Source: JAWLAT01 sp041395325
GTDB lineage: Bacteria > Pseudomonadota > Gammaproteobacteria > Xanthomonadales > SZUA-5
Direction: 5' to 3'
Length of the DNA: 37,319 bases
NCBI GenBank assembly: GCA_041395325.1
Contig: JAWLAT010000041.1
Span: 1 to 37,319 of the forward strand
Below, in pieces: positions 16,968 to 24,936 of this stretch (positions are counted from its first letter, which is position 1; every line of letters starts with the position of its first letter). The notes beneath the pieces were generated by a model. That model was given only the letters and a program-made list of their open reading frames with translations, was not told where the DNA came from and ran no database searches. The translations under genes and the position numbers were made by a program.

Positions 16968-17254
16968 CGCTTCCTCCAGCGAGTCTGCTCTCACAGCGGG
17001 CGCAAGCCCGGATGCTGCGCCGCAGCTTACCGGCACAACGTTGCGACGGAATGCCCCAAGGCGGCAATCGCCGCGAAGACACACTTCCCAAGGGCGAAAT
17101 TCCGCTTGAATGCCCCCCGTCGGGACCATCCCCCATCAAGGGTATCCCGGTCCGAACATTCCCCCGCCCTTGCGCGGCGCAGCCGTGGAGGGGAGGACTG
17201 GGGAGGGGTCGCTGTGGGAAACGTCCGACCAAACATGCCTATCGCTGGAAGGGC
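16968..17254. other. Non-coding gap with a C/G-run, repeat-like segment
   Basis: A 287-bp gap between the LhgO-like gene and the Rieske gene with no plausible reading frame. Around 17160-17212 it contains alternating C-runs and G-runs flanking GCGCGGCGCAGCCGTG, a pattern typical of dispersed intergenic repeats in GC-rich gammaproteobacteria. Only one copy is in the window, so repeat status is unproven. It probably separates two transcription units. Confidence 0.4.
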
Positions 17255-18361
17255 TCAATCCCGTCCGCGCAACACCGCCGCAACCGCCTCGCCGATCGCC
17301 AGCGCGCTGGTCAGCCCGGGCGATTCGATGCCAAACAGGTTCACCAGTCCTTCCAGTCCGTGGTGGGTCGCATCCTGCAGCTGGAAATCGGCCGGCGGAT
17401 CGCCCGGCCCGCTGATCTTTGGGCGCACCCCGACATAGTCGGCTTCGAGGCGCTCGGCCGGTACGCCGGGCCACCAGTCGGCAATGGCCGCGACGAATTC
17501 CCGACGCCGGCTGTCGTCAAAGCGATAGTCGGGAGCGTCGATCCAGCGCAGATCCGGCCCGAAGCGGGCCTGACCGGCCAGATCCAGTCCCAGGTGCACC
17601 CCCAGGCTGTGCGAAGGCGGCAGCGGATAGATCAGCAGATCGAATGGCGAGCGACCACGCAGGCGGTAATAGTGACCCTGGCCATACCAGGCCTGCGGCA
17701 CCCATGCGGCGGCCAGACCGTCGATTCGCTGCGCCAGTTCGATCGCACCCAGTCCGGCCGCGTTGACCAGCCAGCGGCAACGCAGTCGGTCGCCGGCCTC
17801 GGTCGTCACCGTGAACCCAGTCTGCTCGCATTGCACCGCCTGTACCGTAGTCCGGCACAGCAGCTGCCCCCGCTGCTGCTGCAAGGCGCCGGTCAAACTG
17901 TCGACCAGCTCGGGCACATCGACGATGCCGCTGTCCGGCGACCAGATCGCCTCCGCGCAACGTATCCCCGGTGCCCGCCGCAGCGCCTGCTCGGCACTGC
18001 AGGGCTGCAGTCGCACACCATTGCCGCGGCCGTGCTCGAGCAGCGCCCGCAACCGCTCGATCTGTTCGTCGGCACTGGCCACGACCAGCTTGCCGCAGCG
18101 GCGATGCGCCACCCCACGAGCGCCGCACCATTCGTACAACAGCTGGGCGCCACGCACGCACCAGCGCGCCTTGTTCGAACCCTGCGGGTAATACAGGCCG
18201 GCATGGATCACGCCGGAGTTGCGCGAGGAAATGCCCTCGCCAGCGCGCGCTTCGCGCTCCAGCACCAGCACCTCGTGGCCGGCCCGGCTCAGCGCCTCGG
18301 CACAGGCCAGCCCCACCACCCCGGCGCCGACCACGACGACTTCGAAGTCCCAGTCCGCCAT
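17255..18361 (-). CDS. LhgO-like FAD-dependent oxidoreductase
   Basis: A 368-aa flavoprotein of the DAO superfamily, closest in appearance to L-2-hydroxyglutarate oxidase LhgO. The FAD motif is VVVGAGVVGLACAEALSRAG near the N-terminus, followed by GEGISSRNSGVIHAGLYYP, which is diagnostic for the LhgO group. The C-terminal half has LIYPLPPSHSLGVHLGLDL, also typical. The start is the ATG at 18361, 3 bp after the glpK stop, with a GTG one codon earlier as alternative. Position behind glpK would suggest glycerol-3-phosphate oxidation, but the sequence does not look like GlpD. The substrate is therefore open: 2-hydroxyglutarate or another 2-hydroxyacid by family, or a glycerol-derived compound by context. 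Confidence 0.85.
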   Translation of the reverse strand: MADWDFEVVVVGAGVVGLACAEALSRAGHEVLVLEREARAGEGISSRNSGVIHAGLYYPQGSNKARWCVRGAQLLYEWCGARGVAHRRCGKLVVASADEQIERLRALLEHGRGNGVRLQPCSAEQALRRAPGIRCAEAIWSPDSGIVDVPELVDSLTGALQQQRGQLLCRTTVQAVQCEQTGFTVTTEAGDRLRCRWLVNAAGLGAIELAQRIDGLAAAWVPQAWYGQGHYYRLRGRSPFDLLIYPLPPSHSLGVHLGLDLAGQARFGPDLRWIDAPDYRFDDSRRREFVAAIADWWPGVPAERLEADYVGVRPKISGPGDPPADFQLQDATHHGLEGLVNLFGIESPGLTSALAIGEAVAAVLRGRD

Positions 18362-18364
18362 CAC

Positions 18365-19855
18365 TCAGTCGCGGCAGCGGGCCACGGCACGATGCCAGTC
18401 GCGCAGGCGCTCGTCCCGTTCGGCGGCGCTGAGCTGCGGCTCGAAGTGTCGCTCGGACTGCCACACACCGGCCAGCTCCGACAGCGTCGACCAGGTGCCA
18501 CAACCCAGACCGGCCAGCAGCGCGGCACCCAGGCCGGTGCTCTCCCGCTGCCGCGGGCGCACGATCGGCTGACCGAGCACATCGGCCTGAAACTGGCAGA
18601 GGAAATCGTTGGCGCTCATGCCGCCATCAATCCGCAACGCACGCCGCTGCAACGCCTGCGTGTCGCTGGCCTCGGCCAGATCCTGATTCATCGCCTGCAG
18701 CAGATCGACGTTCTGAAAAGCCACCGCCTCCAGCGCGGCCCGCACCAGATGCGCCCGCTGCGTACCGCGACTGAGCCCGCAGATCAGCCCGCGCGCCTCG
18801 GCATCCCACCACGGCGCACCCAGCCCGACGAAGGCCGGCACGATGTGTACCCCGGCGTGATCCGGCACGCTGCGCGCCAGCGCCTCGCTCTCGGCGGCAT
18901 CGCGCAGCACGCCCAGGCCATCCCGCAACCACTGCACCAGCGCACCGGCCATGAACACCGAACCCTCCAGCGCGTAGTGATGAATTCCCCGCAAGCGCCA
19001 GGCCACGGTGCTCAGCAGCCCGTGCTGCGAGGTCACCGCCGTGGTGCCGGTGTTGAGCAACAGGAAGCAGCCGGTGCCGTAGGTGTTCTTCGCCATGCCC
19101 GGCTCGAAGCAGGCCTGCCCGAACAGGGCCGCCTGCTGATCGCCGGCGATCCCCGCCAGCGGCAACCGCGCGCCCAGCAAGCGACGATCGGTGTAACCGG
19201 CCACCCCGCTGGAATCGACGATCTCCGGCAGGCAATGCGCCGGAATGCCAAACAGTTCGAGCAGCCAGGGATCCCACTGACCGCTGTGCAGGTTGAACAG
19301 CAGCGTGCGCGAGGCATTGGAAGCGTCGGTCAGATGCAGCGCCCCGCCGCTGAGCTTCCACAGTAGCCAGCTGTCGACCGTCCCGAAGGCCAGATCACGC
19401 TGCTCGGCCGCCGCCCGCACCGCCGGCTGGCGCAACAACCAGGCCATCTTGGTGGCGGAGAAATACGGGTCCAGCAACAGACCGGTGCGCGCCCGCACCT
19501 CGGCCTCGTGCCCGGCTTCGCGCAGCGCCTGGCAGTCCGCCGCCGTCCGCCGACACTGCCAGACAATCGCCGGCGCCAGCGCCTGTCCGCTGGAGCGCCG
19601 CCAGGCAATCACCGTCTCGCGCTGATTGGTCAGCCCGATACCCTGCAGCTGACTCGCACTGACAGCACTGGTGCGCAGCAGCGTGGCCACCGCCTCCAGC
19701 TGCGTGCCCCAGATCCGCTCGGCATCGACCTCCACCCAGCCCGGCTGCGGGTACTGGCAATCGAAAGGCACCGAATGCGTCGCCACCACCTGCCCCTGCG
19801 CATCCACCAGCAGGGCGCGGGAACTGGAAGTGCCTTGATCGAGCGCGAGCAGCAT
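18365..19855 (-). CDS. glpK: Glycerol kinase
   Basis: A 496-aa FGGY-family kinase that phosphorylates glycerol to sn-glycerol 3-phosphate with ATP. The N-terminus LLALDQGTSSSRALL holds the phosphate-binding turn. Further motifs include FGTVDSWLLWKLSGG, GLGAPWWDAEARGLICGL and the C-terminal ATP site IDGGMSANDFLCQFQAD. Length and motifs are complete. The ATG at 19855 is chosen because glycerol kinases start at this strand; a longer frame adds 19 unrelated residues. It is the first gene of a leftward operon with the LhgO-like flavoprotein. The usual partners glpF and glpD are not in the window. Confidence 0.95.
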   Translation of the reverse strand: MLLALDQGTSSSRALLVDAQGQVVATHSVPFDCQYPQPGWVEVDAERIWGTQLEAVATLLRTSAVSASQLQGIGLTNQRETVIAWRRSSGQALAPAIVWQCRRTAADCQALREAGHEAEVRARTGLLLDPYFSATKMAWLLRQPAVRAAAEQRDLAFGTVDSWLLWKLSGGALHLTDASNASRTLLFNLHSGQWDPWLLELFGIPAHCLPEIVDSSGVAGYTDRRLLGARLPLAGIAGDQQAALFGQACFEPGMAKNTYGTGCFLLLNTGTTAVTSQHGLLSTVAWRLRGIHHYALEGSVFMAGALVQWLRDGLGVLRDAAESEALARSVPDHAGVHIVPAFVGLGAPWWDAEARGLICGLSRGTQRAHLVRAALEAVAFQNVDLLQAMNQDLAEASDTQALQRRALRIDGGMSANDFLCQFQADVLGQPIVRPRQRESTGLGAALLAGLGCGTWSTLSELAGVWQSERHFEPQLSAAERDERLRDWHRAVARCRD

Positions 19856-20076
19856 GGCGGCAGATCGGCTGGCGGGCTTGGGGGCAGCATATCTGTTTGA
19901 GGCGCAGGGCACAGGGCCCAGGGCCCAGAAGGAGCCTCGGCAATTGTGGGTTCGATCGGTGATCGAGCTCGCTCGCGAGCTTTGGTTCGACTATTCGAAA
20001 CGCTTGCAGGGCACCATGCCGATTGCCTGACGGCACCCATGGCTGCAGACTCGAGCCCACCCGCCAGCTGAAGCCC
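19856..20076. promoter_or_regulatory. Divergent region between glpK and a hypothetical secreted protein
   Basis: A 221-bp divergent gap. It contains overlapping inverted repeats: TCGATC-GGT-GATCGA (19952-19966) and AGCTCGC-TC-GCGAGCT (19966-19981). These could be operator sites for glpK or the divergent gene. A stretch of repeated CAGGGCCCAGGGCCCAG character at about 19908-19928 resembles the GAGCCCTGAG repeats after thiD. No clear promoter pair is seen. Confidence 0.35.
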
Positions 20077-20613
20077 ATGTCTGCCGCACTTTCTAGTTCG
20101 ACCCCAATCTGGCGATTCACCGAGTCCGGTCGTGGGGACTCGAGAGCAACCAGCGGGTCGCGATTCGGTGGAGCGCTGCTCTTGATGCTCGCTCTCGCGG
20201 CCAACTCAACCGCCGCGGCCGATTCAGAACTGTGCTCTGCGCTTCGAGAGTTTGCCAACTCGGCAACGTACGACAAGCCAGTCCGCATCGCCCTGGTTGC
20301 TGACTGGCAAGACTTCTCGAAACGTTGCGAGTACTCGGAAAATTCAGAGGCCTCGCATCTGTGCAAGGTGCTATTTCCCAAGCTCCACCGGTCCTTTATC
20401 CACACCGCTGCTCGAGAGACCGTTGCCTGCTTCCCGGATCTACAGGCTTATGCCCTTGGCCCCCAAGGCGGACTGGATCGCGCCGAGATCAGGTTGCACT
20501 CGCGTGCGCTTCCGGGCAGCCATCAGAATATCCACGTGAGCGTGTCGTATCTGGTGGGATCCGATGTCGACGGACAATGGCTCACCGTCGTTGCAGAGGC
20601 GGATCCTGAATAG
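20077..20613 (+). CDS. Hypothetical secreted protein
   Basis: A 178-aa protein without a family that I recognise. After a 30-residue polar, arginine-containing N-terminus comes a hydrophobic stretch (FGGALLLMLALAANSTAAA) that looks like a late signal peptide or membrane anchor. The mature part has four cysteines (in ELCSAL, KRCEYS, HLCKVL and VACFPD), which suggests disulfides in the periplasm. The ATG at 20077 is preferred over an upstream start at 20023, although no strong ribosome-binding site precedes it. It is divergent from glpK and followed by almost 1 kb without genes. No function is proposed. Confidence 0.55.
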   Translation: MSAALSSSTPIWRFTESGRGDSRATSGSRFGGALLLMLALAANSTAAADSELCSALREFANSATYDKPVRIALVADWQDFSKRCEYSENSEASHLCKVLFPKLHRSFIHTAARETVACFPDLQAYALGPQGGLDRAEIRLHSRALPGSHQNIHVSVSYLVGSDVDGQWLTVVAEADPE

Positions 20614-21599
20614 GTAGAGCTGTGACTACTCGCAAGGCAGACGCAGCTTCGCTGGCAGCTGGCCGAAGCCAACGGAAGGTCTGATCGACTGCCCAGCTGA
20701 ATCAACGTAGCCAGGATCCACTGAGCGGCCAGTAGAGGTTCGCTGGGAGCGAACTCGCTCACGATCCTTGGTGATCCAAAAGGCCCGAAACACGAATTCT
20801 CCTGGCCCAATTCAGAACGGCCAGCGACTGTCCCGTACTACGGCAATCGGCTAGCACCACCAACGAACCCTCACCCGGCAGCGGCTTTCCCTGCAGGCGA
20901 CCAAGCGCCCCCTCGCACACATCCAGTCGGTCGCCCAAGCATTGGCAGCGCACGTGATTGAGCGCCGATGTGGCCACTCATGTCGCCCAGGCCGACGTGC
21001 CGAAGGCACCTTGGAGTGCGGCGCAACGCGCCGCTTTTGAAGCTGAGTTCTGGCCCGGTTGCGACAGGATCGGAGAGCGTTCGGGGTGGCCTTCCAGCCT
21101 GCAGGATCGCACGCAAGCAAAGCGGCGATCCTCGCCGCACTCCAAAGCGCCTCCGGCGCCGTCGCCGAGTCGTCCACGCGCAGTCGGGCCAATTGGCGCT
21201 TGCGCTCACGCGGCCGAGCGCGAGCCGGCGGCCAACCAAGAGTTGGCCTTCGCGTCCAAGCATCCGTCTGCTGGTAGGCGCTTGCCCATCAAGCGACCGA
21301 ACATCGACCCGAATTCACGCCACCGAGTGCCCTGCGATCCGCCCCGCCCGGAGCCCATTCGCGGAAAGTACGCGTGTGAAGGGCCGCGATTCGCCAAATA
21401 TCAACGGCGTGAATGACGCGGCCATGAGGCACCCGCCCTTGCGCCAGGTTGCCCGCCAAACCGCGTAGTCGCACACTCCTCCAATGACAATCGGAGCCCG
21501 CCTCCATGCCGAGGGTCCCTTCAGGGTCGAGCAGTATTGGGTGGTTCGCCAACTTGAAGCACGACAATCGTTCGACCACCAACGATTTGGGAGCGCACA
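20614..21599. other. 986-bp gene-poor stretch
   Basis: No convincing gene is found between the two secreted-protein genes. Several short frames exist on both strands, but they lack ribosome-binding sites and domain features. The clearest structure is an inverted pair of about 35-bp REP-like units (21005-21039 and 21117-21151). The region may hold decayed genes and intergenic repeats. At its end, GGGAG at 21589-21593 is the ribosome-binding site of the frameshifted gene that follows. Confidence 0.55.
21005..21151. repeat. Inverted pair of REP-like hairpin units
   Basis: Left unit 21005-21039 and right unit 21117-21151 are inverted copies: both contain TTGGAGTGCGGCG followed by a 5-nt variable loop and CGCCGCTTT (right unit read on the minus strand). 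Each unit folds by itself (GCGGCG/CGCCGC), and the two units can also pair with each other across about 77 bp. This is the layout of REP doublets (BIMEs) moved by RAYT transposases. No RAYT gene is in the window. Confidence 0.65.
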
Positions 21600-22093
21600 A
21601 TGAAGTTGCTTGCGATGACACTGATGCTTCTCGGACTCTCGCCACAGGCGATGGGGTTTTGTGCGAGGTCCGCGAACGATCTCCCGAGAAGGTGCTTGAG
21701 GAGGCCCCGATCGTCTTCATTGCTACGATCACGACTTCCTACCTAGATCCCAACTATCAAGAGCTCGCTGAAGCGAAGGATCTGGAATCGCGCCCCTGGC
21801 ATAGGAAACAATACACGGTCAGGTACGACTTCCACGTGTCGATACCGATCAAAGGCGACCCAGCAGCCATTCCCTATCTCGTCACAGGCGGAGTGTACAA
21901 CGATCCTCACTCCAAGAGATTCGGGCACTTGTCTGAACAAAGCAGATTTGTGCCTGGAGATTCCCTCCTTGTCGTCGCCCGTCAGCCGGGACCCGTAGGC
22001 ATTAGCTGGATTCCGGAGTGCGCAGACTCGATGCCATGGGATAACGAAGCACGCGCCCTTTTGAAACGATCTGGACTTCGACTCGTTCGCTAA
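21600..22093 (+). pseudogene. Secreted NTR/TIMP-like protein interrupted by a frameshift
   Basis: The ATG at 21600 has GGGAG 6 nt upstream and opens a typical signal peptide (MKLLAMTLMLLGLSPQAMGF), but this frame then runs into nonsense and stops. The mature sequence continues in another frame from about 21660 to 22093: CEVRERSPEKVLEEAPIVFI, then a segment with VSIPIKGDP and RFVPGDSLLVVARQ, ending ECADSMPWDNEARALLKRSG. One extra T in the TTTT at 21657-21660 would join them as GFLCEVRERSP. The mature part resembles small secreted netrin/TIMP-like domains: an initial Cys, a VFI strand, a KG turn, a GDSLLV strand and a late Cys. Either the gene is inactive, the tract is slippery, or the assembly has a one-base error. 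An alternative start at 21506 reads through without a signal peptide and is less likely. Confidence 0.65.
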
Positions 22094-22184
22094 CAACTCA
22101 ATAACAGCGGATCGATTGCCCTTGCTTCGGTGTTACCTCAGATATCGTCGGCCACCGGCCGCTCAACACGGCGATAGTTTGCCA

Positions 22185-22583
22185 ATGAATCAGCCAGACA
22201 CCTTGGAAGAGCTCGATCGACTGCTTGGCAGCGCATGCGCCGATTTGAGCGTGGCCGCGGGGAAAGCCAGCATCGTCGGGCACGACAGTTCCAGGCAATT
22301 CAAACGCGTCCTGGCTGATGCGTTGGTGCGGGTTCGGGATGCCCGGGACATCATTCATGCGCAGCGACCCGACCTGAAACCCGAGTTCGCTCAAGAAGCT
22401 GAGGCTGACCCTACAGCATGTGCCGCCTACTTTGCGGCAGTGAAGGCGGCACACGCGCTTCTCGCTGAAGGACAAGTCGCGGAAGCAGCCAGAACGCTGA
22501 ACTCGTTCGCAGCATCCACCCGTTCCACTTTTTTTGCTCGGTGTGCGCGTGCTGAGGCCGCATCACACTGCGGTGACTCCTAG
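22185..22583 (+). CDS. Hypothetical protein, predicted helical
   Basis: A 132-aa protein that I do not assign to a family. It is rich in Ala, Glu, Arg and Asp and reads as mostly alpha-helical (for example FKRVLADALVRVRDARDIIH and YFAAVKAAHALLAEGQVAEA), with no signal peptide or membrane segment. The ATG at 22185 is chosen because the upstream extension (from 22116) is arginine/proline-rich and unlike the rest; no strong ribosome-binding site is seen for either start. It lies between the frameshifted secreted-protein gene and the DinB gene on the same strand. Coding support is moderate, from composition only. Confidence 0.5.
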   Translation: MNQPDTLEELDRLLGSACADLSVAAGKASIVGHDSSRQFKRVLADALVRVRDARDIIHAQRPDLKPEFAQEAEADPTACAAYFAAVKAAHALLAEGQVAEAARTLNSFAASTRSTFFARCARAEAASHCGDS

Positions 22584-22628
22584 CCACGCGTTCCGGTCAA
22601 TTGCACAACCCTTCACGCCAGGCACATC

Positions 22629-23135
22629 ATGAACGAAACCACCCTCACAGCCCTCCAGGCGTTCCCAGACCAGCTCGAAGCCCTCTATCGAGCCTTCCCG
22701 GAGGCGTCGACGAACTGGGCGCCCGCGTCGTGGGACGGGGTTCCCAGCGAAGCACTCACCGCACTGCAGCAGATTTGCCACGTTCGCGACGTGGAGATCG
22801 ATGGTTACCAGGCGCGGTTTCGCAGAACACGTGATGAGTCCAATCCGTTCCTGCCGTCTCTGGATACCGACGGGCTGGTCATTGAGCGCGACTACGCCCG
22901 CCAGGACGCCACCGTCGTGCTGGCCGAATTTCGCCAGGCCAGACTGGAGACGATTCAGTGGCTGCAGACCTTGTCGGACGAAGCGTGGGATCGCCCTGCA
23001 CACTTCGAGGGTTATGGTTCAGTGACGCTGCGCGCTCTGGTCTACTTCCTGTCGAGCCATGACCAGCAGCATCTCTCCGGTCTACAGTGGCTGATGGGCA
23101 AGCTGGCCAGTCCCTCCCTCGAGAATGCGGTGTGA
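22629..23135 (+). CDS. DinB-like protein
   Basis: A 168-aa four-helix-bundle protein of the DinB/YfiT-like putative metalloenzyme superfamily. Possible metal ligands are the His in ICHVRDVEIDGY and the pair in SSHDQQHLSGLQWLMGKL, at the expected places on helices 2 and 4. Family members include bacillithiol and mycothiol S-transferases and many proteins without a known reaction; it is unrelated to DNA polymerase IV, also called DinB. The ATG at 22629 lies inside CATCATG with no strong ribosome-binding site. It stands between a hypothetical gene and thiD with no functional link. Confidence 0.82.
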   Translation: MNETTLTALQAFPDQLEALYRAFPEASTNWAPASWDGVPSEALTALQQICHVRDVEIDGYQARFRRTRDESNPFLPSLDTDGLVIERDYARQDATVVLAEFRQARLETIQWLQTLSDEAWDRPAHFEGYGSVTLRALVYFLSSHDQQHLSGLQWLMGKLASPSLENAV

Positions 23136-23273
23136 TCCACATGGCTAGTGGACCCAAGATTCAGTCCCGGGGCCAAGGTCGAAGAAGGTCCCGGCCTCTC
23201 TGGGGAAATTCCTGCCCCAGCGGCCCTGCCGACCCAAGCTAGACTCAAGTCTCCATTTCGCACGCGTCCGACC

Positions 23274-24110
23274 TTGACCATCCCACGCACACTCACCATA
23301 GCCGGTTCCGATTCCGGGGGCGGGGCCGGGATTCAGGCGGACCTGAAGACCTTCACCGTGCTGGGGACGCACGGCATGAGCGTGCTCACCGCGCTGACCG
23401 CGCAGAACACCTTGGGTGTGCAGGCGGTGCATGGGGTGCCGACGGACTTCGTCGAGCAGCAGTACGCCAGCGTGGTGTCCGACATCGGGGTGGATGCGCT
23501 GAAGACCGGCATGCTCGGCGAGGCGGCGATGGTGCAGTGCGTGGCCGGGCTGCTGGCCGATGGTCTCTGCAAGCGGATCGTGGTTGATCCGGTGATGGTG
23601 GCCAAGGGCGGCGCGGCGCTGCTCAGCGACGACGCGGTCGACGCGCTGCGTCGGCTGCTGTTGCCACGGGCACTGGTTCTGACGCCGAATCTGCCCGAGG
23701 CGGCGGTTTTGGTCGGTGGCGAGTTGGACACGCCTGCGCGGATTCGCGAAGCCGCGCGCGCGCTGCATGCGCTGGGGGCCCGTCATGTGCTGATGAAGGG
23801 CGGTCATGCGCCCGGCGATGAACTGGTCGACCGACTCTACGACGGCCAGGCTTTCATCGAGCTGCGCGCGCAGCGAATGAATACCCCGCATACCCACGGC
23901 ACCGGCTGCACTTTCGCCGCCGCCCTGACCGCGGCGCTGGCGCACGGCAAGGCCGTGAGCGAAGCCTTCCCGCTCGCTCACCGCTACGTCCAGAGGGCCA
24001 TCCGCCACGCCCCTGGCCTGGGCCACGGCCATGGCCCGCTGGGTCATTGGGCGGCGGTGGTTGACCGAGGTGAGGAGCTGAGCCCTGAGTTCAGATCCCT
24101 GGCCCCCTGA
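23274..24110 (+). CDS. thiD: Hydroxymethylpyrimidine/phosphomethylpyrimidine kinase ThiD
   Basis: A ribokinase-fold enzyme that phosphorylates HMP and HMP-P in thiamine biosynthesis. The N-terminal TLTIAGSDSGGGAGIQADLK and the C-terminal anion hole HTHGTGCTFAAALTAAL are diagnostic. The likely start is the TTG at 23274 (278 aa), since the family begins at this strand; the longer frame from 23148 adds 42 unrelated residues. A TAGACT hexamer at 23240-23245 could be a -10 box about 20 nt before that TTG. No ATG is available at the expected place, and no ribosome-binding site is obvious. The last residues (EELSPEFRSLAP) are encoded by a GAGCCCTGAG-type repeat that continues past the stop. No TPP riboswitch is recognisable upstream. 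Confidence 0.9.
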   Translation: MTIPRTLTIAGSDSGGGAGIQADLKTFTVLGTHGMSVLTALTAQNTLGVQAVHGVPTDFVEQQYASVVSDIGVDALKTGMLGEAAMVQCVAGLLADGLCKRIVVDPVMVAKGGAALLSDDAVDALRRLLLPRALVLTPNLPEAAVLVGGELDTPARIREAARALHALGARHVLMKGGHAPGDELVDRLYDGQAFIELRAQRMNTPHTHGTGCTFAAALTAALAHGKAVSEAFPLAHRYVQRAIRHAPGLGHGHGPLGHWAAVVDRGEELSPEFRSLAP

Positions 24111-24133
24111 GCCCTGAGCCCTGGGCCCTCTCC
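24075..24133. repeat. Imperfect short direct repeats, GAGCCCTGAG type
   Basis: AGCCCTGAG and its variants recur at the end of thiD and beyond it: GAGCCCTGAG, then CTGAGCCCTGAGCCCTGGGCCCT. A related CAGGGCCCAGGGCCCAG stretch lies at about 19908-19928 upstream of glpK. This looks like expansion of a short GC-rich repeat. It forms the last codons of thiD, so the C-terminal tail is probably not conserved. Confidence 0.5.
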
Positions 24134-24171
24134 AAAGGAAACCACAACCCTTCCGGCGTTATCATGCCGCC

Positions 24172-24936
24172 ATGCGCATCGCCTCTTGGAATGTCAACTC
24201 GCTCAAGGTCCGCCTGCCCCAGCTGCAGCAATGGCTGGACCAGGCTCAGCCGGACGTGGTCGCCTTGCAGGAAACCAAGACCGAGGACGACAAGTTCCCG
24301 GTCGCGGCGATCAACGAGGCCGGCTATCAGGTGCACTATTCCGGCCAGAAGACCTACAACGGCGTGGCGGTGCTGTCGCGCCAGCCGTTGACCGATCCGG
24401 TCACCGACCTGCCCGGCCTGGATGATCCGCAACGGCGGGTGCTGGCGGTGACGGTCGGCGACGTGCGCGTGGTCAATGTCTACGTGGTCAACGGCCAGGC
24501 TGTCGGCAGCGAGAAATTCGCCTACAAGATGGACTGGCTGGTGGCGCTGCAGCGGTTCCTGCAAGCCGAACTGGTGCGCCATCCCAAGTTGGTGTTGCTC
24601 GGCGATTTCAACATCGCGCCGGCCGATCTGGATGTGCACGATCCGGCCGCCTGGCATGAGCAGATCCTCTGCAGCACACCTGAGCGCGAAGCGCTGCAAC
24701 GGCTGCACGATCTGGGCCTGCACGACAGCTATCGCCAGCTCAATCCGGACACCCAGGCCTTCTCCTGGTGGGACTACCGACAGGCGGCCTTCCGTCGCAA
24801 TCTGGGCCTGCGCATCGATCTGGTGCTGATTTCCGAGGCCCTGCGGCCGCAGCTGAGCGCGGCCGGCATCGATGTCGAGCCGCGGCGCTGGGAGCGACCC
24901 TCCGATCACACACCGGTCTGGGCCGAGCTGTCGTGA
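24172..24936 (+). CDS. xth: Exodeoxyribonuclease III-family nuclease
   Basis: A 254-aa AP endonuclease/exonuclease of the ExoIII family, used in base-excision repair to cut at abasic sites and remove 3' blocks. Catalytic motifs are complete: the start MRIASWNVNSLK (Asn), VALQETKTEDD (metal-binding Glu), LLGDFNIAP (Asp and Asn), LRIDLVLIS and the terminal SDHTPVWAEL (Asp and His). The ATG at 24172 fits the family N-terminus exactly. It is the first gene of a compact rightward operon: its stop overlaps the GTG of the UPF0149 gene (GTGA, 24933-24936). Confidence 0.95.
   Translation: MRIASWNVNSLKVRLPQLQQWLDQAQPDVVALQETKTEDDKFPVAAINEAGYQVHYSGQKTYNGVAVLSRQPLTDPVTDLPGLDDPQRRVLAVTVGDVRVVNVYVVNGQAVGSEKFAYKMDWLVALQRFLQAELVRHPKLVLLGDFNIAPADLDVHDPAAWHEQILCSTPEREALQRLHDLGLHDSYRQLNPDTQAFSWWDYRQAAFRRNLGLRIDLVLISEALRPQLSAAGIDVEPRRWERPSDHTPVWAELS

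Noticed and set aside
16280..19366. Very long rightward open frame (over 1000 codons) opposite the DUF2207, Rieske, LhgO-like and glpK genes
   Set aside because: It is antisense to four well-supported genes, rich in Gln, Arg, His and Pro, lacks domains, and is the usual shadow of GC-rich codon use.
20759..20977. Short leftward frame in the gene-poor stretch (contains EGALGRLQGKPLPGEGSLVV)
   Set aside because: It reads somewhat protein-like, but it is only 72 codons, without ribosome-binding site or recognisable family; kept only as a possible remnant.
23136..23273. TPP riboswitch upstream of thiD
   Set aside because: The conserved thi-box core is not recognisable; only a short CTGGGG/CCCCAG hairpin is present.
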